Below, piece after piece: positions 38,256-48,015 of a DNA stretch of 64,000 nt. The notes under the pieces are model-generated. The model ran no database searches. It was given only the letters and a program-made list of their open reading frames with translations, and was not told the DNA's origin. How positions within the stretch are numbered: the stretch's first letter is position 1; the number at the start of each line of letters is the position of its first letter. A program made the translations under genes and the position numbers. This stretch comes from Cladorhizidae sp. MBARI D1340-BT2 (lineage: Eukaryota; Porifera; Demospongiae; Poecilosclerida; Cladorhizidae): positions 30,404,276-30,468,275 of the forward strand of contig JAQNBH010000014.1 of the NCBI GenBank assembly GCA_028752905.1, written 5' to 3'.

Positions 38256-38652
38256 TGTGACAGGACCAAATCTGATATTACCCACAGACTCTGAGCCAGT
38301 CACTAAGTGTTGGTATGCTGCCACCACTCTACCTTTAATTAAGCTATACACTAGGCTAGCAAGGTTAAGTAGAGAAACCTTAATCATTCAATACAGTACA
38401 AGGGAGGGCAGTAACAACTCCTCCCTTAACTAGGCTGGAGCCCCGCTTCTGGTTTCTGCCCATACATGGTAATCTTACACTCATCATCGACCTATGACAC
38501 TTGCCCAACATAAACACATAACACACAAACACACTAAGCCACAGACCACATTATCAACACTTCCAATTCATATTAGTTACTCACTACCGGGTTCACTCCA
38601 CATCCATAGTTATGCATTGGGAACAGTCTCGTTTTAATGTCGTCCTGCGACA
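38256..38652 (-). repeat. 5' LTR of outer element
   Basis: 397 bp, TG...CA ends on the plus-strand reading (TGTGACAGG...GCGACA). Compared with the 3' LTR it shows about three substitutions and two small indels, so the insertion is fairly recent. Confidence 0.9.
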
Positions 38653-38982
38653 TCTACAGAGCTCTAAAGTTGTAACCACAGGTTAATTTTTTTTATTTTA
38701 TTGGCCCTCGTTCCCCCTTCTAGGAACTAATGACATGTGTGTGGGGGGGAGGGGGTATTCTGTTTTAACAAAAAATGTTAATCGACAGGATTTGCTAGGA
38801 GAAGTCTGCGTGGTTGCCGAATAGAATATTCTTTGATCACCACCAGGGCTCTAGAGGAATATATTGATGATCATTGTTACATTTATAACCCGGCTTGTCA
38901 TTAAAAAGTAATGCAAGCGGTCTGTGGTCATGTTGTCACTAGTGAAGTGTTAACAGTTTTGTAAACCACCAGAAGTAGCCTA

Positions 38983-39332
38983 GAATGGGGTACTTGCATG
39001 ATTACGCGTTTATACGTCACCCGCGTTCAGCCCCGCCTACGTATGGTATCAAAAAAACTAGGACCCATAGAGAATGTATTACAAATCATGACCATTCGTG
39101 ATATTCATGAGCACTGCACCTGCATTATACCGTATATTTCTAAACAAAATTATAGGCATGGAGAGCATAAAATTTGCTACAAGCTGATATTATTCACGTG
39201 TTCAGTCGATCGACGGTTAGCGAATTATGGAGAGTAGAAGTCAGAGAGTTGGTGCCAATGTCAGTACTGAGCTTACCTGTGAGCTTGCTTCTAGTTCTTC
39301 TCAGAACTCATTGCCAGGCGGCAGCTCACTGG
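38983..39332 (+). repeat. Left terminal inverted repeat of ISL2EU element
   Basis: About 350 bp, with only a handful of differences from the right copy. Includes some 244 bp of upstream region plus the first ~34 codons of the exonuclease gene. Confidence 0.9.
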
Positions 39333-41216
39333 TTTGTTTATGGGAAGAAGACATTCCTGGTGCTTCACTGAACGGGCGTGAACCTAGTCAGCTTCATGTA
39401 GTGGAGCTCAAGCGCTGGTTGAAGTGCAGAGGTGCTACAACTGCAGGAAAGAAGCAGGACCTTGTGAAGCGGTGAGCAGACTGTAAGACTGTACAATCGT
39501 GTTAATAATATAATAATCTATCCATTGTTAATTATTTGATGCAGTGTTTGCGATTACATTACTGCTGGTTTGGATGCAAAAATTGTGGATCCAGATGGTG
39601 GTGTACACACAACTTGCTTACAAGCACAGTCAACAAACCAAGTATCGCCAATACCAAGTGTTCTTCCTTACAAGGGATGGACATCTAATTTGCAGCAGCT
39701 TCCACCATTTAATTATGGCTGCCTTTATGCCCACTTAGTCACAGATTCTAAGACTATTGTGGAGAATCAGCGCAGCACAACAGCTGCTGCTACATTTAGA
39801 GCTGGTGCAATGAAGCACAAAGAGGAAGGATATCGCTTGTTTCGTGATGACCATGTCCGTGTGGTCAGGTTTCGACCTGGATGCACTACAGATAGCCATT
39901 GTCTCTTCCGTGGTATTGTGAAGCCATCGTTTAAGACCACTGGAAGTTATTCCACTGTTGTTGCTCTTAGCAAGATCTCGGGCTACGTTGTTGGTGCACA
40001 ATGTAATTGCAAAGCCGGAGCTGGTGGATGCTGTAAACATGTTGCTGCATTATTGTATAACATTCTTGACTATATTGAACTTGGGTTAACCTCTATTCCA
40101 GAGGACAAGACTTGCACTGACACCCAACAACAGTGGAATAGGCCAAGAAATACCCCAGATGGTCCGGTTTTGTTTTCTGAAATTCAGTTTGTGCACCATT
40201 CATACGGAAAACGTAAGGCAGAAGTTGCAGTTACTCGATTAGAAAAGTACAAAAAGTACCGTTCAAGTCCTGCATCTGTATCAGAGGAACGTATTCGACA
40301 ATTTTGTACTAGTATAGAATCGCATCGAAATGCACCTCTGTTTACTGCCGTTATGCGAGGCAATGATTGTCATCCTGTATGCGCTCCATCACCCTCTGTT
40401 GGCTCTAATTCTAACTCGGTGGTAATGACAGAAGTGCCTGCATGTTGCTCCCTAACGACCCCACAACTGACTACTGTCACTCCTTCACTATCACCAGAAG
40501 AGGGGGTATGGAGTAGAATTATGGTTTCTCAGGAACAAGCAGCAGAAATAGAAAGGAAGACTAGATGTCAATCTAAATCTCCTGAATGGTATAAGGAGCG
40601 TAGCGGCAGAATAACATCTTCTTTCTTTGGTCGAGTGTGCAGGAGGCTTTCCAGTACACCACCAGATTCACTTGTGAATTCTATTGTGAATCAAAGATTG
40701 TACCATTCAATGCCACTATCCTGTGCCTGGGGGAAGGACAATGAAGACAAAGCACTAAGTGCTTACAAACGAGAGTGGCATGAGAGGGGACACTCCAGTC
40801 TGGAAGTAACAATGTCCGGACTGGTAATCAACCCTAATCATTCTTGGCTTGGAGCTAGTCCGGATGGTGTAGTGCATGATCCAGATTCCACTGATGATCC
40901 TAATGGTTTGCTAGAAATAAAGTGTCCTTACGAACATCGTGACATCAGCCCTTTTCAAGCTGCTTCCCAGAAGGGGTTTTGTTGTCGGCTGGAAAAGGGT
41001 AAGCTTGTTTTAAGAGAGCAACATCATTATTATTACCAAGTCCAAGGACAGATGGCTATTTGCTCTAAAAAGTGGTGCGACTTTGTAGTATATACTAATG
41101 CTGAGATTTCTATCCAGCGGATATTTTTTGATGAAATATTTTGGACAGCTATGATTTCTAAGTTGAAATGCTTTTATTCTACTGCTATTGTGCCTAAACT
41201 TGTAAAAATGTTGTGA
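39227..41216 (+). CDS. SAP-SWIM-YqaJ exonuclease-like protein of ISL2EU element
   Basis: Two exons, 39227-39471 and 39545-41216, 638 residues. Donor GTGAGC and acceptor GATGCAG split an Arg codon and the frame continues. Residues 1-33 are the inverted-repeat-encoded leader MESRSQRVGANVSTELTCEL.... A SAP DNA-binding motif follows at about 55-88 (LHVVELKRWLKCRGATTAGK). A SWIM zinc finger uses Cys 235, 237, 245 and His 247 (QCNCKAGAGGCCKHVA). A YqaJ/lambda-exonuclease-type PD-(D/E)XK nuclease spans about 420-600: WGKDNEDKAL, WLGASPDGVV, LLEIKCPYEH and HHYYYQVQGQM supply Glu, Asp, Glu-x-Lys and Gln. It probably trims or processes DNA ends during transposition or repair (inference). Intact; convergent with the transposase gene, with about 105 bp between their ends. 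Confidence 0.88.
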
Positions 41217-41321
41217 TTTATTATAATATTTATGACCATTGAAACTGATGAAACAAATTTACTGAAATGTCATGATATATTATAATAATTTATTCATATC
41301 ACTGAAACTGACAAAAACCAA

Positions 41322-42884
41322 TTACTGAATAAGGGCAGGAAGAAAATTTGTAAGTACACAACAAATGAACCAAACTTCATCCAACTGTGTGTGCAGAGAA
41401 ATTGGAATTATACCTTTTAAAATACGATAATTTTTTACACGTTCAATTGCTCTCTCCACATGAATACGTACTGATGCAATACTTCTTGTTTCTATTTCCT
41501 CTTCAAGTGATAACTGTTTCTTTCCTCGCATAAAGGGTGGTATATTCAAGGTAACACACTTGGATGCAAGCAAATGCTGTATATCAAAGCCCTTATCCGC
41601 CATAACCACATCACCAGACTCAAGAAGCTCGATAAGGCCACACTCTTGAGTAATTTTTTTGTCAGATATGTGACCCCCATATAGACAAGAAACAAATGTC
41701 ACAATTCCACTAGGAGCAATACCAACAAGGCCCTTAGCAGTGTTGTGGCTCTTGTACGAGGAGTATGTTTGTGACTGAGCACGAAATGAAGAAGGCATTT
41801 CAATAAATAACTCGGTGCAGTCGATAATAATATGAGTAGTAGAATAATTAGCCATGAAGCAAGAAGGCATTGTTTGTTTTACTACTTCACGAGAAGCCCA
41901 CAGAGGTAGTTGTTTTAGAGTATAGTATAAAAAGTTGATCCAAGTAGTTAATATACGTGAAATTGTGCTTGAGTCTAGACCAAACTGATCGCCAAGTTCT
42001 TTTTCCAAAACGTTACATCTCAAACGATAGAGCACCAAAAACATTTCATCTATTGGTTGTAACTTACGACTGGGGCCACGCTTTTCCTCAGTTAAAGGAC
42101 GATTCTCAGTATTATCTGAACCCCAGTAATTTAATTGAGTGGCAGAAGGTAGAAGAAATTCATAAAAACTAGTTAGAGTAGAGTAATTTGGAAAACCAGT
42201 GTAGAATCAAATGTCATCATCACTGCCAGCAAAACGTTGTAGTCCAAATGTTAACGAAGCTATCTTTAACTTCATGCCAGCTTTTTCAAACTTCATTTCA
42301 GCTATCTCTTGCTTCATGTCAGCCATTTCTGACTTCATGTCAGCTATTTCTAACTTCGTATTAGTTTTCTCCTTTTCCAAGGAAGAGACTAATCCACACA
42401 GAAAATCAATCTCTTCAACAAAAGCAGTTGCTAGGGCTTTAGATTTTCCAATTTTCTTCCTTTTGGCTGGGGATTCGAGTGGCAAACGCATTTTTGGAGA
42501 CTTTCTCTGCTTGGACTGAGGAAGCAAGGGAAATATAATAGGGACATCTGCTTTGCCTTGCTTTTTGGCACCATGAAAATGCTGTGAGCATACACGATGC
42601 TGCTCACCAGGAATAAAATCCTTTCTCTTAATAGAATTTATCCATTTCTCTCTCAAAGATATATCCCTAGGAAACTTGTGGAAAGACAGTTCCTTGTCTC
42701 TTTTTGTGTTGGAGTAGCATCCAAGAACACAACAAGTATATCCTCCTCTTAAAGATTTCTTCCTATCAGCATTCACCTCCATAGAACTGCTGCCTGGCAA
42801 TGAGTTCTGAGAAGAACTAGCAGCAAGCTCACAGGTAAGCTCAGTACTGACATTAGCACCAACTCTCTGACTTCTACTCTCCAT
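41322..42884 (-). pseudogene. THAP-DDE transposase of ISL2EU element, one in-frame TGA
   Basis: One continuous minus-strand frame of 520 codons from ATG 42884. It is interrupted only by TGA at 42209-42207 (codon 226), which sits between SDDDI and FYTGFPNYS. Related transposases have an amino acid there (often Lys or Arg), so CGA to TGA is a likely change. Leader residues 1-34 come from the inverted repeat. THAP zinc finger about 50-105 (C-x4-C ... C-x2-H: CCVLGCYSN, HRVCSQHF). Coiled coil about 160-215 with regular (E/K)-I-A-x-M-K heptads. Helix-turn-helix about 275-315 (LQPIDEMFLVLYRLR, STISRIL). DDE_Tnp_4 core with Asp 355 (IIIDCTE), Asp 430 (VMADKGFD) and Glu 477 (IHVERAIERV). If read through or edited it would be full length; otherwise inactive. 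Confidence 0.85.
42207..42884 (-). CDS. THAP-coiled-coil protein (upstream part of the interrupted transposase)
   Basis: 225 codons ending at the TGA. It could be made as a free DNA-binding protein lacking the catalytic domain. The THAP finger would recognise the element's terminal repeats and the heptad region would dimerise. A truncated transposase of this type can act as a repressor in other systems; that is inference here. Confidence 0.6.
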   Translation of the reverse strand: MESRSQRVGANVSTELTCELAASSSQNSLPGSSSMEVNADRKKSLRGGYTCCVLGCYSNTKRDKELSFHKFPRDISLREKWINSIKRKDFIPGEQHRVCSQHFHGAKKQGKADVPIIFPLLPQSKQRKSPKMRLPLESPAKRKKIGKSKALATAFVEEIDFLCGLVSSLEKEKTNTKLEIADMKSEMADMKQEIAEMKFEKAGMKLKIASLTFGLQRFAGSDDDI

Positions 42885-43128
42885 AATTCGCTAACCGTCG
42901 ATCGACTGAACACGTGAATAATATCAGCTTGTAGCAAATTTTATGCTCTCCATGCCTATAATTTTGTTTAGAAATATACGGTATAATGCAGGTGCAGTGC
43001 TCATGAATATTACGAATGGTCATGATTTGTAATACATTCTCTATGGGTCCTAGTTTTTTTGATACCATACGTAGGCGGGGCTGAACGCGGGTGACGTATA
43101 AACGCGTAATCATGCAAGTACCCCATTC
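42779..43128 (-). repeat. Right terminal inverted repeat of ISL2EU element
   Basis: Inverted copy of 38983-39332, containing the same upstream region and leader codons for the THAP-transposase gene. Confidence 0.9.
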
Positions 43129-43529
43129 AGGAATAAGTAAAAAAGATGGAAGGGATGGGGGAGGGGGCGGGTCCTGGGCCCTTGCCATTATCTAGATTCA
43201 TTTATAGCACAATGCGTATTGAAAATGCGTCATAGTAACTAAGTTGTACATATAATAATTATATATATAACTGTACAGCACAAGTCATATAGATAGAGAA
43301 TGCCCTTTGAAATGAAGTGAGGTGGTGGATGACCGTATGTATATAGCCTTGAAGGACTGACTAGTAGCAGAGGAATGGATTGGAAAGACAGTGTGGATGA
43401 GTAAACTTAAATGAATGGAAAAACAGAAGTGGAAAGAGGTAGGATTGTGGGGTAGCTGTTGGCTAGGCCAAGCTGGGAACATGCTGCTGAAGGGGGACCT
43501 AAAAATTTTGGTAGTAAAGTGTTTAAAAA

Positions 43530-43700
43530 CTTCTGGTTACCACTTTAGAGCTCCATAGATTTTGCAAACTTCATGGTATGGACTTGATATACAGCTCAAA
43601 GGATAGGTCTCTCTGTGTGCTCTCTTGATAATAAAACATTTTTCATAGCTACAACTATACCCAAGTTTGAGCTAAAGTGGGGGTAACTCAAAAACCTGAT
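43530..43700 (-). repeat. Dispersed repeat family, copy D
   Basis: Inverted copy with CATGGTATGGACTTGATATA, CAGCTCAAAGGATAGGTCTC and TCTGTGTGCTCTCTTGATAA. Confidence 0.7.
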
Positions 43701-43795
43701 TGTCTGATTTTGCCACATAAATATCTCCAGATTGCAGAGAGTTGAAATTAGCACCAGTCTAGAGGAAGCCCTACTCTATGCAACGACCTTTTTGA

Positions 43796-43934
43796 TTAGG
43801 TGCTAAAATATAAGTATACACGTGGTCAAGCTCCCAGTTGGAAAATGAATTTCGTTAAAAATTTCCGTTAAAATTCCATAATTTTTTCCCTTCCAACTTC
43901 GCGCTTGACCGCGTACTTACGTTTTAGCGCCTAA
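43796..43934. mobile_element. 139 bp MITE, GCGCTAAAA family, copy 1
   Basis: Inverted ends TTAGGTGCTAAAATATAAGT and TTAGGCGCTAAAACGTAAGT (minus) of about 33 bp continue to GGTCAAGC. A related copy lies at 47138-47272 and a single end at 22651-22675. Confidence 0.7.
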
Positions 43935-43984
43935 TATATTATTATAAATGCCTGGGAAGCATACCATCAGGTGTCTCTACCATG

Positions 43985-44478
43985 GCTCGGCAGGCCATGA
44001 CTCCGCTGGTGTGCCATCAATTACTGTGCCATTAGCAAGCGGGCTATTACTTACTGTGCCATGGTCAGGTATGGCGTCAGTTACTGTGCCATGGTCAGGT
44101 ATGGCATCAGTTACTGTGCCGTAGCCAGGTCAGCCATCACTTACTGTGCTGTGGCCAGGTGGATCATCACTTACTATGCCTTGGTCAGGTGGGCCATCAA
44201 CTGCTGTGTTTTGGTCAGGTCGGCCATCATGGCCAGGAGGACCAGACATGGCAACACTTACTGGGCCATGTCCAGGAAGACCAGATGGGCCATCACTTAC
44301 TGTGGTATGGCCAGGTGGGCCATCATGTACTGTGCCGTGGTCGGTTGGGCCATCAGTTATTGTGCCGTAGTTAGGTGGGCCATCACTTACTGTGCCGTGG
44401 CCAGGAGGCCCATCACTTAACCATGACCAGACCGACCATCACTTACTGTGCCATGGCCAGGCGGGCCATAATGTGGCT
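43985..44478 (+). repeat. 30 bp minisatellite
   Basis: About 16 diverged units of GGGCCATCACTTACTGTGCC + GTGGCCAGGT. The 30-base unit keeps several frames open; these are not genes. Confidence 0.9.
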
Positions 44479-44739
44479 GGTAGGCTGTTCCTTTTTCTGC
44501 CCTGACTCAGCACACCATTTCATCTGTCGGGTGCAATTAATATACCCGATTTCGACCGATGAGCACCAAACACTGAAGTGTTTATCTTCCCTATATACCT
44601 ATCCATACCCTCTTTTCCGGAATGTAAAAACTTGCATCACAAATTCCAATGGCCTTTTTAATAGCATCTAGTTGAGCATATATATGGCCACATCCTTCAG
44701 TATTGTATTGTTACATATTGCACAAGCATGTACTGATTA

Positions 44740-45591
44740 CTGTAAACCCAGAAAAGTTAGCGGGCCATTAATGTTAGCGAATTTAAGCGATGAGGAAAAA
44801 ATCGCTAAGTTAATAGGCAGCCAACATTTGTGGCAATATAAGTACAAAGTTCAAAAACACTCACGCGCGTGCTAGATGTCAGTAGAGCACGAGGTCGTCA
44901 CTGATTAGGAGCTTTCGAGTTTTGATCGAGCAACTGCGATCTTACAGCTGTGTCGATTGTTCGTTGGTTGAAAGGCAATGCTGGTGGATCTAGCTCAGTT
45001 TGTTTACCAGAAGGCGACGGAGCAACAGCTGCAGCCAACAAATTATCATTCCATATGTCACTACTACTAGAGAGAGACTGGATTTGGCTGACGATCAGCC
45101 TGCATTGGCAATATTCGATGTGTTTGCTGCTCATCGCTGTAGTTCTGTTCTTAAAAAGCTTCAAGACAACAATATCCACCAAGTGTTTGTTCCTACAAGC
45201 TGCACAGGAGAGTTGCAGCCACTTGATGTGTGCGTAAATGAAGAATTTAAGGCTTTAACGAAGGACTCCTTCACGAGGTGGTATGCTAATGAAATCCATG
45301 AAGCCCTGGATGGTGGGAAAGAGATATCAGCTGTTAAAGTGAATCTTCGTGCATCATTGATCAAGCCCCTGCATGCAAACTGGTTAATCAACAGTCTTAG
45401 CAATCTTTCATGCAATACTGAAAGACATTATGGAATCATGGACTTTATTAATGATTAATGTACTGTTATTATTTTCACAAGGATTTCACCTTGTTTTTCA
45501 TGCTATAAAACGTTAACATTAATGGTCGCTAAAATGTGCATGATATCAAAAACGCTAAATAAAATGGTCGCCAACTTTTCTGGGTTTACAG
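44740..45591 (+). mobile_element. pogo/Tigger-type Tc1-mariner relic
   Basis: 852 bp with TA duplications at 44738-44739 and 45592-45593. Inverted ends are CTGTAAACCCAGAAAAGTTA and its near complement AACTTTTCTGGGTTTACAG. Much of the transposase is deleted. Confidence 0.85.
45000..45458 (+). pseudogene. C-terminal DDE_1 fragment of pogo-like transposase
   Basis: Encodes LAIFDVFAAHRCSSVLKKLQ, HQVFVPTSCTGELQPLDVCV and FTRWYANEIHEAL. These are the second and third catalytic motifs of the pogo DDE_1 family (conserved FDVF and LQPLD). The helix-turn-helix/CENP-B DNA-binding half and first catalytic Asp are absent, so this is an internal-deletion derivative. Confidence 0.75.
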
Positions 45592-45593
45592 TA

Positions 45594-47137
45594 CTTGATA
45601 CTTCCAACGACAAGAGAATCACTTCAGATAGCAAAGTAGACCCTAAACATGTCGTTTAGGAGCCAGCACTTGAATATGCTGGAATAGTTATTTTGTTTAC
45701 ACTGTACTTCTTTATTTCCTTGTTTGTTTTATTTTGTAGATTCCCTTCTTACCATGCAGAGGTATGTTGATAATGTCAATGTGATACTAATGCTTTATGA
45801 TGTTAGTACTACAGGAGTACATTTTAAAACTATGATTGTATGGTTTCTGTTGTCTTTGTGTATGAAATAGCATAGTTTGTAGTGAAATTGGGTATAAATA
45901 CCACGAGTAATTTAGTAGGGACGGCAAAAAACATTCCCAAGGTGAAGCCGAGCAATTGCCACCTCCTCTACATTAGGAGTGGTATTTACACGCAATTTCC
46001 CTGCAAACCATCCTTACAACACTTATTGTAGTTCTAAACAATCCCCACTTCTAACTGTCCAGGAGGTCCCCGTCTAGTAATTGCTATGTTAGCAGCTACT
46101 ACATTCAGAATGGTAATTCCGCACTACCTGAGGAAAATATCTAATAGCTCTCTGATTAGCTAAGAAACTGTGAAAAAGTCTAATAGTGTTCTGATTGGTC
46201 AGCAACAGTGAAATATCACGTCAATAGTCACAGAACTCTACAGTGCTTTACAACAGGAAGCAATTCATGGAATGCTAGCTCTTTGGAATGCTACATGTAC
46301 TTGAATTTTGTTGGGATATTATAAGAAATTAACTCTGTAATCAGGTAGTAAGACAGTAAGACATTCAATAAATGGCAACTGTATAGAACTAGACAAAAAC
46401 AGGAGCTGTATTTCACTCAGCATTTATTTACCAAGTGACTTGGTTGTCTACTAGAGTATATATTTTTTATTTAATGATTTTATTTAAGTATTTTAACAAG
46501 ATTTTAAACAAGATTCATGGGAGTAAAGTCCAATTGATATGCAAATTAAACAGATTTAATAGTCAATCTCCTGAGGTCCTCGCAGGAGCCTGTGACAGAA
46601 GACGAGTTTCTGGGCTTTCTAATTTTTGTAATTGCAGTACACTAAACTGTAAGCAGTGAATGATGACCTGTGGTATTTTCTTGCCTTTTAAATAGCCCTG
46701 GTGTCCACCACCACCCAGACACTTGTGGCTTTTGGACAGGGCTGTGACAGGGCTACAAATAAGTGTTTTATATCACTGGGTAATACCTTGGTAAAACCCT
46801 GGGTGAAATACCTAAAACACAGGTTTTATCCACTGGGTTGGGTTAAATAGGTTTTACCCGGGTAAAATGCAAACACTGATGCTCACATTAGAACCATAAG
46901 AATTATAGTAGCAGTGGCGATCCCTGAGACCAAATCCAAGGCCTTTATTGGCTCTGGGGGTCAGCCTCAGTAGCGAGCTCTAACATAGCTAGTGTAGTTC
47001 GTTGGTAAGGCTTCATGTTGTAAACACATGCATATGTATATTCTTCAAGTTACATGCTGTTGGTGGCAATGGTGGCTTATAGCAACGTTTAAATAACTGT
47101 AAAACCATCTAGAGGATGCCTCACTCTATGGGATGAG
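45594..47137. other. No gene seen
   Basis: AT-rich sequence. GGTAAAACCCTGGGTGAAAT and AGGTTTTACCCGGGTAAAAT near 46790-46870 form an imperfect hairpin. No recognised reading frame longer than about 75 codons. Confidence 0.4.
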
Positions 47138-47272
47138 TATTTTCTTTGGCGCTAAAACGTGAGTAAGTGTCAAGCACGTGGGTTGAAAAAGATTTTCCTT
47201 CCCACCGCCGAGAATTTTTTTCAACCAATGCTTATGACCACTTTTCATGTTTTAGCACCGATTAACCGCAAC
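47138..47272. mobile_element. MITE, GCGCTAAAA family, copy 2
   Basis: Inverted ends TTGGCGCTAAAACGTGAGTA and, on the minus strand, TCGGTGCTAAAACATGAAAA, about 135 bp apart. More diverged than copy 1. Confidence 0.6.
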
Positions 47273-47419
47273 ATTAAAATTATAACACATGGGGCGGAGT
47301 TATTAAGTGGGCACCTCCTTCAGTACAAGAGAGAATAAACACCTGAAACTTTGTCTAGAGTTTGAAGAGCTCAACTATCATCTGACCTAAGGCAAAGCAG
47401 TGTCTTGGATACCAGATTT

Positions 47420-47555
47420 TTGGCAGAGTTATACCCAGGCAACAATCAAAAGAGAGCACACAAAGATATCTATCTTTTGAGCAACTTCATAAGGAATGTG
47501 TGCAGAACCTATGGAGCTCTAAAGTCACAACCACAAGATTAGTTTAGTCCCCTGA
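47420..47555 (+). repeat. Dispersed repeat family, copy E
   Basis: Contains AATCAAAAGAGAGCACACAA, ATCTATCTTTTGAGC and ATGGAGCTCTAAAGTCACAA; the most diverged of five copies. Confidence 0.65.
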
Positions 47556-48015
47556 CATCAAGGTTTCCCTTTTTCAATCAGCTCCATTGTTTTTTTGTCT
47601 TCATCAAGGTAAATAAACCCGTAAACAATGCAATGCTTCTATCCCTTGAAGTTATACCTTTATCAGTGACTTTCCCCCTTTAGTAGCGACTTTAGAGAAT
47701 AGTATTGCAGGAATACTAGATGTACGTGTATAACAGAGTATTGTTTTGGGTTGTTTTATTATTCAAGGGACCTACATGTAAATCTACTTGGTCATTCTTT
47801 AAATATAATAGCCCCCTTACCACATCTATCCCCCCAAAAGGAAATAAGATTATCAAGGACAATAAACTATAAGACTCCAGTATGGATTTAGGTATAAAAT
47901 TGAAATGGCTGGAGCATTATTGTTTGTGTTAATTGATGGTTTAACCCTTAGGGACAAAAATTGTTGATAGGATGGTTCTCTTTATAAAATAAACAGGCTC
48001 AGCGACAGCACTATT

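Larger units (their letters stand above)
29125..38652 (-). mobile_element. Outer Ty3/Gypsy LTR retrotransposon, Gmr1-like domain order, dead
   Basis: Flanked by TCTAC duplications (29120-29124 and 38653-38657). LTRs 29125-29517 (393 bp) and 38256-38652 (397 bp) begin TGTGACAGG and end GCGACA, and differ at only a few positions. The coding strand is minus, so the 5' LTR is on the right. Order of domains: gag (CCHC), protease, integrase, reverse transcriptase, RNase H, polypurine tract, 3' LTR. Integrase upstream of RT is the order of Ty1/Copia and of the Gmr1 branch of Ty3/Gypsy. RT motifs are Gypsy-like. Frameshifts in gag, protease, between integrase and RT, and between RT and RNase H make it non-autonomous. 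It is split by a second element at 32750-37009. Confidence 0.9.
38983..43128. mobile_element. ISL2EU-type DNA transposon with two convergent genes
   Basis: 4,146 bp. Terminal inverted repeats of about 350 bp (38983-39332 and 42779-43128) begin GAATGGGGTACTTGCATGAT and match at about 99%. Each contains a promoter region, an ATG and the first ~34 codons of a gene. The plus-strand gene is a SAP-SWIM-YqaJ exonuclease and the minus-strand gene is a THAP-DDE transposase. A DDE_4 transposase paired with YqaJ is the known signature of ISL2EU (PHIS group). No convincing target duplication is seen (left flank CCTA, right flank AGGA). Confidence 0.85.
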
